46,319 bases of DNA from Hyphomonadaceae bacterium (GTDB lineage: Bacteria > Pseudomonadota > Alphaproteobacteria > Caulobacterales > Aquidulcibacteraceae), in assembly GCA_021299265.1 (NCBI GenBank), contig JAJTGP010000013.1, positions 1-46,319 of the forward strand, given 5' to 3'. Shown one piece after another: positions 40,309 through 46,319 of the stretch. The translations under genes and the position numbers were made by a program. How positions within the stretch are numbered: position 1 is the first letter of the stretch; every line of letters starts with the position of its first letter. A model generated the notes under the pieces. The model was not told where the DNA came from and made no database searches. It saw nothing but the letters and a program-made list of their open reading frames with translations.

Positions 40309-41157
40309 ATGACTCATTCTGAAATAATGGCTGAAATTCTCGTGCCTTTGCGGGGCGACGAAACCGATGTCGCACTTCTGCAGCAGGGCTTGGCCCTCGC
40401 AGACTTGGTGAACGGCAAGGTCGCGAGCGTCTATGCGCAAATGGACCCAACCGAACTCATGGCTTGGTCTGCTGATGGCGCATTTGCCACCACCTCGGCT
40501 ACCCTGATCCAATCGGCCCGCGACGGTAATGATCAAGCTTGGACCGACGTCCAAGCCCGCGTGGATGCTTTGGCAGATGGTCAAGCTGGATTGACGGTCG
40601 AGCGGCTCGTGGGGCTGCAAGATCGCTTGCTGGCGCGCCGGGCAGCCTTAAGCGACATCGTGATGTTTGCCTGCGAGACCGTGCGCGGCAAGACCAATAT
40701 CTCCCCGGTATTTGAAGCGCTGCTGATGGACGCCCACGCGCCCATCTTCATTCCACGGACGCCGATTAGCATGCTGACGGGGACCGCCTTGATTGCTTGG
40801 GACGGCAGTGTCGAAGCAGGCCGGGCCGCAAAAGCTGCCCTGCCGCTTCTGCGCAAAGCCGGCAAAGTCATAATCATTCAATCGGTTGGCGCGCTAGAGG
40901 ATGAAGGCAAGGACTTAAGCGACCCCGCACGCTTGCAAGACTGGCTCGGTCGACAAGGGATCACGGCCCATATCGAGCTCATGGATGCCTCAAAAGATGC
41001 AGCGTCTGAAATCCTCAAAGCCTGCACCGCACATGGAGCGGGGCTTTTGGTTGCCGGCGCTTATGGTCACAGCCGTGCGCGGGAGTTTGTGTTCGGCGGC
41101 GTCACCCGCACGCTTTTGAAGACAATTACCACTCCCTCCCTGATGCTCTGCCACTAA
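40309..41157 (+). CDS. Universal stress protein (tandem Usp domains)
   Basis: A 282-residue cytoplasmic protein starting at ATG 40309 behind GGAGGAAG. The N-terminal half is a diverged Usp domain (AEILVPLRGDETD); the C-terminal half has IAWDGSVEAGRAAKAALPLL, LLVAGAYGHSRAREFVFGG and VTRTLLKTITTPSLML, the G-x2-G-x9-G-[ST] ATP-binding pattern with a G-G-V ending. Such proteins act in stress survival (family knowledge). A small conserved gene follows at 32 bases. Confidence 0.88.
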   Translation: MTHSEIMAEILVPLRGDETDVALLQQGLALADLVNGKVASVYAQMDPTELMAWSADGAFATTSATLIQSARDGNDQAWTDVQARVDALADGQAGLTVERLVGLQDRLLARRAALSDIVMFACETVRGKTNISPVFEALLMDAHAPIFIPRTPISMLTGTALIAWDGSVEAGRAAKAALPLLRKAGKVIIIQSVGALEDEGKDLSDPARLQDWLGRQGITAHIELMDASKDAASEILKACTAHGAGLLVAGAYGHSRAREFVFGGVTRTLLKTITTPSLMLCH

Positions 41158-41189
41158 AGCAGCACAGCCTTACTCTGAAAGGACAAATC

Positions 41190-41564
41190 ATGTCTGGACT
41201 CACACGGATGATCCTGCGTCTCGCCCGCAACCCCGAAGCTGGCTACCCCACGGGCGACAGTCGCCACGGCTATGTGGTTATCGCGCCCTTGCGTCAGGAT
41301 GGACATCTCGACGCGGAAGCTTGGAAGGCCCATCGCGCCCAGTGCACAGTCAAACGCTTTTCGCCAGATCCAGAGGACATTGCGGATGGTTGGCTCAGCC
41401 ATCAAGGTGGGCGTTGGCGCGTCCATTATGATGAAAAGAATGAAGGCCCAGATGATGCGTTTGACCATCTCGCCGACCACCGCTTGTTCGTGGGCGACTA
41501 TATTACGATCTCGCGGCGTGGTCAGTCCTTGGTTTATCAAGTTGCCGAAGAGGCCGACGATTAA
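41190..41564 (+). CDS. Small protein of unknown function, possibly conserved
   Basis: A 124-residue, charged, soluble-looking protein starting at ATG 41190 behind AAAGGACA. I recognise no domain. Notable parts are RNPEAGYPTGDSRHGYVVIA, LDAEAWKAHRAQCTVKRF, WRVHYDEKNEGPDDAF and FVGDYITISRRGQSLVYQV. The single cysteine and the end rich in beta strands suggest a compact fold. It lies 32 bases after the stress protein and is probably cotranscribed with it. Confidence 0.75.
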   Translation: MSGLTRMILRLARNPEAGYPTGDSRHGYVVIAPLRQDGHLDAEAWKAHRAQCTVKRFSPDPEDIADGWLSHQGGRWRVHYDEKNEGPDDAFDHLADHRLFVGDYITISRRGQSLVYQVAEEADD

Positions 41565-41575
41565 GCCGCTCGAGC

Positions 41576-41613
41576 GCTTTCCCGCTTTGGCCACTGGTCA
41601 GGGCGGGGAAAGC
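41576..41613 (+). terminator. Strong hairpin after the stress-protein operon (possible terminator)
   Basis: GCTTTCCCGC (41576-41585) pairs with GCGGGGAAAGC (41603-41613) with one bulged G, around a 17-base loop. A good T-run is missing (CTGCTTAAGTTT follows), so it may be a weak terminator or an RNA end-stabilising structure before the acyl-CoA dehydrogenase gene. Confidence 0.4.
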
Positions 41614-41629
41614 CTGCTTAAGTTTGGCT

Positions 41630-42811
41630 ATGCCTGACTCACTCGATTTCGACTCGCTCCGCCCCAAATCCCCATTCATGGGCGAGAGCCATAGCCTTTG
41701 GCGCACCCAATTGCGTCGCTTCATTGATCGCGAGATCATCCCTTATGTCGACCAGTGGGATGAGGCAGGGGCCATCCCCCGTGATTTGTTTTTGCGCGCT
41801 GGGGCTTTTGGCCTTTTGGGCGCGGGCTATCCGGTGGAGTATGGCGGTACCGGGCGTGGTGCAGATTATGACTGGCACCATGGCATCGTCACCAGCGAAG
41901 AACTGGGCCGCATTGGCGCAGGCGGGATCACAGCCGCCCTCATGATTCATGGCATCGGCCTGCCACCCGTTTTGGCAGCAGGCAGTGACGCAATGAAAGC
42001 AAGCCTGGCCCCGGAGGTCTTGGCAGGCCGACAACAAATCAGCCTCGCCATTACTGAGCCCGACGCAGGCTCTGATGTCGCGAACTTGCAAACACGTGCC
42101 GTACGTGATGGCGATATGTTCCGGGTCAATGGCTCTAAACTTTATATCACCGGCGGCTGCACCTCTCATTGGTTGACGACAGCCGTACGGACGGGCGGCC
42201 CAGGTGCCGGTGGGATCAGCCTATTACTGATTGATGCCAATGCCAAAGGTGTCACCCGCAACCTGTTGAAAAAGCAGGGCTGGTGGGCATCAGATACGGC
42301 CGAAATCTTTTTTGAAGATGTGGAAGTGCCGGCCGAAAATCTGATTGGACCGGAGAATGGTGGCTTCTATGGCATCATGGCCAACTTCAATGGTGAGCGA
42401 TTGGGCATGGCGTCCGGCGCTTTAAGCGCCGCGCGGGCCTGCGTTGAAGATGCGGTTATCTGGGCCCGCCAGCGCAAGACGTTTGGTAAGCGCTTAGCCG
42501 ATCACCAAGTCGTCCGGCATAAAGTGGCGCAAATGGTGCAAAAAATCGCAACCTCCACGGCTTGGTTGGATCAATGCGCTTGGCGGGTCAGCCAAGGCGA
42601 GACGCCGGTGGCCGATCTTTGTCTCTTGAAGGTGCAAGCAACTGAGACACTTGAGTTCTGTGCGCGCGAGGCCAGCCAAATCTTGGGCGGGGCCAGCTAT
42701 ATGCGCGGATCTCGGATTGAACGCATTTATCGCGAAGTGCGCGTTAATGCGATTGGCGGCGGGTCTGAAGAAATCATGCGCGACTTGGCTGCGCGTCAGC
42801 TTGGTTTGTAA
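41630..42811 (+). CDS. Acyl-CoA dehydrogenase (long-chain/isovaleryl-like type)
   Basis: A 393-residue FAD enzyme. ATG 41630 is preferred to TTG 41624. Seen: LAITEPDAGSDVANLQTRA, GSKLYITGGCTS, RKTFGKRLADHQVVRHKVAQ and ASQILGGASYMRGSRIERIY. The end has IGGGSEEIMRD, where the short-chain-type catalytic Glu is replaced by Gly; instead Glu256 in NFNGERLG matches the catalytic base position of isovaleryl- and long-chain enzymes. It therefore differs from the acyl-CoA dehydrogenase at 8584-9735. Confidence 0.93.
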   Translation: MPDSLDFDSLRPKSPFMGESHSLWRTQLRRFIDREIIPYVDQWDEAGAIPRDLFLRAGAFGLLGAGYPVEYGGTGRGADYDWHHGIVTSEELGRIGAGGITAALMIHGIGLPPVLAAGSDAMKASLAPEVLAGRQQISLAITEPDAGSDVANLQTRAVRDGDMFRVNGSKLYITGGCTSHWLTTAVRTGGPGAGGISLLLIDANAKGVTRNLLKKQGWWASDTAEIFFEDVEVPAENLIGPENGGFYGIMANFNGERLGMASGALSAARACVEDAVIWARQRKTFGKRLADHQVVRHKVAQMVQKIATSTAWLDQCAWRVSQGETPVADLCLLKVQATETLEFCAREASQILGGASYMRGSRIERIYREVRVNAIGGGSEEIMRDLAARQLGL

Positions 42812-42842
42812 CCAGAAATGAATTGCCCGCGTTTTGTCTTCA

Positions 42843-43406
42843 ATGATCCCATCTGACTATCTCATTTACCTCAGCGCCTTCATTGCTCCATTCGTGCAAG
42901 AGGATGCGGCGGTCCTTGGGGCTGTGACGGCTTTTGCCCATCCCGGCATGGATCACATGGCCGATGGTGCGCTGATTGTCAGCGCGATGCTGGTTGGTCT
43001 GATTATCAGTGACTTGTGGAAATATTGGCTTGGTTGGGCTGGGCGGACGCAAAACTGGGCACATCGGTTTTCAGAAAAGCCCGGCGTCGCGCAAGTCCGC
43101 GCCAAGATCGTAGCCCATCCCGGCAAAACCTTGCTGATCGCCCGCTTTGTGCCGGGCACACGGATACCCGCCTATATCGCAGCGGGGTTCTTTGGCGTTC
43201 CCTTTGGCCTGTTTGCCGCTTGGATTGTCGTATCTGCCTTAGCCTATACAGTCGTTGCTTGGGCACTGATCGTCACCGTCGGCACAGTTGCAGGCGAGAA
43301 GGGCCAGCTTTACCTGGCTATCGGTTTGATTTCAGCGATTTTGCTGTTCTTCGCGTTCAAAATGATCAAGGCCAAGCTTAGGCCACCAGCCCACGCGGAC
43401 CTGTGA
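42843..43406 (+). CDS. VTT/DedA-family membrane protein
   Basis: A 187-residue inner-membrane protein with four to five hydrophobic segments, ATG 42843 preferred to TTG 42834. The DedA-type core is visible: ISDLWKYWLGWAGR and LIARFVPGTRIPAYIAAGFF ('F/R-F-x-P-G-x-R'). DedA proteins support proton motive force and undecaprenyl-phosphate recycling (family knowledge). Its 3' end overlaps the convergent PH-like gene by 29 bases. The second VTT-type protein of the window. Confidence 0.88.
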   Translation: MIPSDYLIYLSAFIAPFVQEDAAVLGAVTAFAHPGMDHMADGALIVSAMLVGLIISDLWKYWLGWAGRTQNWAHRFSEKPGVAQVRAKIVAHPGKTLLIARFVPGTRIPAYIAAGFFGVPFGLFAAWIVVSALAYTVVAWALIVTVGTVAGEKGQLYLAIGLISAILLFFAFKMIKAKLRPPAHADL

Positions 43407-43941
43407 TCGGAAAGCCCAAAAAAACTTCAAACGCTTGGCGAATATCGCGCGGGCTGTCGGTGAGGCCCGACAGCAGGATCGTCAAATGGCTGTCGCCAAC
43501 TTTGCGCCAATTTCGGGCCTGTAGGCGCCGCCACACTGGCCCAGCATCTGGACGGACTATGGCGAGATCAAATGTAGCGACCAGCTCGATCTCGAGCAGC
43601 GCCACCAAACGGGCTTTGGCGTTTTGATTAATCTGTCGCTCATGATAATTGACAGTACCAATCGCCTCCCACGGGATGAGGCCTAACCCGTCGAGCCGAA
43701 AGCCATCTGTCTTCAGATCAAGTGCCGACTTGCGCGGCCACAGGGCAGGGGCAAAATGAAAAACGAGCGCCGCCATGCAAAGAAGCGGGACAATCGGAAT
43801 CGTTCTCAGGAATGCAAGGCTAGCAAAGCCGGCTAAACCAAATAGGCCGATACCAGCAAGCACAAAGGCGCGGGCCGGCCGTGAATCAAAGCTACTGATA
43901 AACGCACGCCCCAAAAGGTCTGGTCGATCAGATGGCCCCAT
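43378..43941 (-). CDS. Membrane protein with PH-like domain, unknown function
   Basis: I start at ATG 43941 (187 residues), five bases after the aroC stop, with AGGTGG in range; an upstream ATG at 43998 would overlap aroC by 52 bases. Two adjacent membrane segments (about residues 27-66) are followed by LDLKTDGFRLDGLGLIPWEA and IGTVNYHERQ, typical of bacterial PH-like or STM3941-type domains, where a strand, W and E occur in this order. Function unknown. Convergent overlap with the DedA gene. Confidence 0.6.
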   Translation of the reverse strand: MGPSDRPDLLGRAFISSFDSRPARAFVLAGIGLFGLAGFASLAFLRTIPIVPLLCMAALVFHFAPALWPRKSALDLKTDGFRLDGLGLIPWEAIGTVNYHERQINQNAKARLVALLEIELVATFDLAIVRPDAGPVWRRLQARNWRKVGDSHLTILLSGLTDSPRDIRQAFEVFLGFPITGPRGLVA

Positions 43942-43946
43942 CAGCT

Positions 43947-45041
43947 CTAACCACCTTTTTGGCCATGATGGCGCAGCATATGGTCGGCCAAGACGCATGC
44001 CATCATGGCTTCGCCAACAGGGGCCGCCCGTATCCCAACACAGGGGTCGTGTCGGCCAATCGTTCGCAACGAAACTTCCTCAAGATCGCGGTTTAAGCTG
44101 TTGACTTCATTTAAGATAGAAGAAGTCGGCTTGATGGCAAACCGGGCAACAATGTCTTGGCCTGTGCTGATGCCGCCTAAGATCCCGCCATTATTGTTGG
44201 AAGCAAAAATTACCTCGCCTTTAGGACCAAGACGCATTTCATCGGCATTGGTCTCGCCGCTCAACATCGCCGCTTCAAAGCCTGCCCCAATCTCTACGCC
44301 TTTGACCGCATTGATCGACATGAGGGCAGAGGCCAGATCGCTGTCGAGCTTGCCGTAAATTGGCGCGCCCCAGCCTGCGGGTACACCGGTTGCGACCACT
44401 TCGAGGATGGCCCCGGTCGAGGAGCCTGCCTTGCGGACTTCATCCAGATAGGCTTCCCAGACGGGAACGATGGCAGAATCTGGCGCAAAGAAGGGGTTTT
44501 CGCGGGTTTGCGACCAATCCCAATTGGCGCGGTCAATCTTGTGTGGCCCGATTTGAATCAGCGCGCATTGGATAGTGATCTGTGGACCCAGAACCTTCTT
44601 AGCGACCGCGCCAGCCGCGACACGGGCTGCGGTTTCCCGCGCACTGGAACGGCCACCGCCACGATAATCGCGCACACCATATTTGACGTCATACGTGTAG
44701 TCCGCGTGTCCCGGACGCCATTTGTCGCGGATGTCGGAATAGTCCTTGCTGCGCTGATCGGTGTTTTCGATTATCAGGCTGATGGGGGTGCCCGTGGTTA
44801 CCGGCCCGCCAGTGCGATCATCCTCAAAAATGCCCGAGAGAATGCGCACTTCATCCGCTTCGCGTCTTTGTGTGACAAAGCGGCTGGTACCGGGCTTACG
44901 GCGATCGAGATCGCCTTGAATATCGCTAGCCGTTAAGGCAATCCCCGCTGGACAACCATCAATCACACAGCCCAGCGCAGGCCCATGGCTTTCGCCCCAA
45001 GTGGTGACACGGAAAAGATGGCCAAAGCTATTGTGTGACAT
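43947..45041 (-). CDS. aroC: Chorismate synthase
   Basis: Final step of the shikimate pathway; converts EPSP to chorismate with reduced FMN. ATG 45041 is chosen (364 residues, AGGA eight bases upstream; ATG 45047 is too close to it). Seen: [20 protein letters not shown], the [18 protein letters not shown] loop, [20 protein letters not shown] and [16 protein letters not shown], and [20 protein letters not shown] at the end. All canonical. Confidence 0.97.
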   Translation of the reverse strand: MSHNSFGHLFRVTTWGESHGPALGCVIDGCPAGIALTASDIQGDLDRRKPGTSRFVTQRREADEVRILSGIFEDDRTGGPVTTGTPISLIIENTDQRSKDYSDIRDKWRPGHADYTYDVKYGVRDYRGGGRSSARETAARVAAGAVAKKVLGPQITIQCALIQIGPHKIDRANWDWSQTRENPFFAPDSAIVPVWEAYLDEVRKAGSSTGAILEVVATGVPAGWGAPIYGKLDSDLASALMSINAVKGVEIGAGFEAAMLSGETNADEMRLGPKGEVIFASNNNGGILGGISTGQDIVARFAIKPTSSILNEVNSLNRDLEEVSLRTIGRHDPCVGIRAAPVGEAMMACVLADHMLRHHGQKGG

Positions 45042-45090
45042 GGCCATCTTCCTAAACTCAAAGGGCTGATTTTGAAAGGGACTCGACCCA

Positions 45091-46134
45091 TCACTTCTGT
45101 TGGTCGGCCTTTTGCATTTCTAAACTCAATTTTGCGCGTTTTTCTGACGCTGCAACGCCGCCAATTTTTTCGAGCGTGAACACAAAAAGGATGTCGGTCT
45201 GATTGGCATCTTTGAGAGTGAATAGAATTGCTTTGACTTTGCCGCGGTCGCGCCGGCTGACTTCCTTCAAGCTTGGGAAGCTTTGCGTCAGTTTTGCTAT
45301 TGCGGCGTTAAGCGAAGCTTCTGCATCCAGCCACGCCCCACCAATATAGCAGTCGGACTTGCTGCTCGAAGACATGCTGACGACCTCGGCGACCGGTGCC
45401 ATCCCATAGCGGCTATAGTTTTGACTAGGACTCTTGTTCTGTTCAAGTAAGGTCCAGTCGCGCAGATCTTCAGCGGGCAAAGCATCCAGCCTGATTCCTT
45501 GGGACATTGCATTGGCGCATAATACGGCCCCGTTTGTAAAAGCAGTCGTCGAAGTCTCCAAATAATTTGCGGGAAAACGCGTCACATCGGCTGTAAACAT
45601 CGGGAATCGAAACATCCTAGAACCCATTCCCGGCTCACCACCCATCAAGAAAATATGCACATATGTGCCATCGCTTTCGACGCGCTCATAGCGTTCGATA
45701 AAGTCATCTGGCGTCGTTTCCTTCTGAAGTTTCTTCCATTCATCGGATTGAGCCAGCAATTCCTTTTCAACCAATGCATAGCTCGGCAAGACACGCGGGC
45801 CGTAAGCCATGATTTGACAGTTTTTGGAGTTATCAACAAGGATTACGACAATGCCTTTCGCTGGGCCAACATCATAGAGCTTTTCGCCCTCGCTGGCCTT
45901 TAGAAGGGCAGGTGTATTTGGGTCCGCAAGGGAGATGGTTCCTTTTTCAAGTCCTTCTACTTTGTCGAGTGCGGCATCCCGTCCTACTGCTTTTGAACAG
46001 GCGAGAACGCCATTGGCAAATGCGGTTTGAACATCGACGGGTCTGACACCCTGCGCGTGACTTGAATTGAAACTCAAGCAAAAAAGAACGGCTATTAAAT
46101 TACATAAATTCAGATACTTATTTCTAATTTTCAT
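45091..46134 (-). CDS. Secreted protein with two internal repeats, unknown function
   Basis: A 347-residue protein with a signal peptide ([20 protein letters not shown], cleaved after SSHA-Q). The mature part is two copies of one domain: [16 protein letters not shown] (Cys46) then [11 protein letters not shown] (Cys106), and [15 protein letters not shown] (Cys206) then SDCYIGGAW (Cys262). Cys spacing is 60 and 56, which suggests a disulfide in each copy in the periplasm. I recognise no named family. It lies 49 bases before aroC and is less GC-rich than its neighbours at the 5' end. Confidence 0.75.
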   Translation of the reverse strand: MKIRNKYLNLCNLIAVLFCLSFNSSHAQGVRPVDVQTAFANGVLACSKAVGRDAALDKVEGLEKGTISLADPNTPALLKASEGEKLYDVGPAKGIVVILVDNSKNCQIMAYGPRVLPSYALVEKELLAQSDEWKKLQKETTPDDFIERYERVESDGTYVHIFLMGGEPGMGSRMFRFPMFTADVTRFPANYLETSTTAFTNGAVLCANAMSQGIRLDALPAEDLRDWTLLEQNKSPSQNYSRYGMAPVAEVVSMSSSSKSDCYIGGAWLDAEASLNAAIAKLTQSFPSLKEVSRRDRGKVKAILFTLKDANQTDILFVFTLEKIGGVAASEKRAKLSLEMQKADQQK

Positions 46135-46143
46135 CCTATTCTC

Positions 46144-46319
46144 CTATGTCTTATCGCTTTCATCTGGTATCGGCCATTCTCGACGACGCACCACAGTTAC
46201 CGTGCAGGGGGCGTGGGCGGAAACTTGGGCTGAAACCGCGCCTAAAAGATTACGCACCGTACTCTCTGCCCGGGCACCCATAATGATGTGGTCGACATGA
46301 TTGGCGCGGGCATAGTCCA
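46144..46319 (-). CDS. C-terminal end of a universal stress protein (5' truncated by window)
   Basis: Only 57 codons are in the window, ending TAG at 46146-46144. The sequence HIIMGARAESTVRNLLG, then AVSAQVSAHAPCTVTVV matches the Usp C-terminal ATP-binding pattern (G-A-R-x-x-S-T...G-x-V-x-x-x-V-x-x-x-A-x-C-x-V-x-V-V). It is a separate gene from the stress protein at 40309, with a diverged tail RRREWPIPDESDKT. Confidence 0.88.
   Translation of the reverse strand, partial: DYARANHVDHIIMGARAESTVRNLLGAVSAQVSAHAPCTVTVVRRREWPIPDESDKT

Noticed and set aside
1-46319. CRISPR arrays, tRNA, rRNA, insertion sequences, prophage or known anti-phage systems
   Set aside because: No direct-repeat arrays, cloverleaf-like segments, transposase or defence genes were seen by reading; a tRNA and repeat scan could confirm this.

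Overview
The window is chromosomal DNA from an alphaproteobacterium. The evidence is the C-terminus of an ethylmalonyl-CoA-mutase-type protein, a nadABC operon next to a NadQ/COG4111-type regulator, a bactofilin, a TadG-like protein, alphaproteobacterial-style AsmA/DUF3971 and DUF3253 proteins, and moderately high GC with many overlapping genes. The gene mix fits Caulobacterales/Hyphomonadaceae-like groups or their neighbours, but the sequence alone does not fix the genus. I see no rRNA, tRNA, CRISPR array, insertion sequence or phage gene. Most of the window is housekeeping, with a few unusual accessory islands.

Layout. 1-2154: end of a B12-dependent mutase, then three tandem paralogous four-helix membrane proteins of unknown function. 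2151-3988 (minus): TauE-type exporter and dusA. 3989-4670: the most unusual locus, a consensus-like promoter flanked by perfect dyads, three tandem 26-codon genes for related hydrophobic micropeptides, and a strong intrinsic terminator. 4740-12035: metG, a GST, a small beta-barrel outer-membrane protein, a hotdog thioesterase, an acyl-CoA dehydrogenase, a DUF3253 protein, a lipoprotein hydrolase and a putative methyltransferase. 12059-19658: bactofilin, Bcp peroxiredoxin, a 1418-residue AsmA-like protein, nitroreductase, Nudix hydrolase and cysE. 19662-22272 (minus): a znuABC-like metal ABC importer with a candidate Zur box. 22373-28257: MBL-fold hydrolase, lytic transglycosylase, then dapA-smpB-VTT membrane protein and a 63-residue leucine-rich ORF.

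28357-34328: leuA, an RluA-family pseudouridine synthase, a TetR regulator divergent from an alpha/beta hydrolase across a 22-bp perfect palindrome, a TadG-like gene broken by two in-frame TAA codons, a 4-OT tautomerase and a YdcZ-type membrane protein. 34325-40124 (minus): HD-domain nucleotidase-like protein, Cys-phosphatase, nadQ-like regulator, then nadA-nadB-nadC behind two 23-bp operator-like palindromes. 40309-46319: universal stress protein, a conserved small protein, a second acyl-CoA dehydrogenase, a second VTT/DedA protein, a PH-like membrane protein, aroC, a secreted protein with an internal duplication, and the end of another universal stress protein.

How parts work together: NAD synthesis forms one regulatory unit (NadQ-like sensor, operators, nadABC). 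Zinc/manganese import forms a second (ABC importer plus Fur-family box). The TetR/hydrolase pair is a self-contained switch. The strongest candidate for an undescribed system is the triple micropeptide cassette at 4054-4666, which has its own promoter, dyads, ribosome binding sites and terminator.
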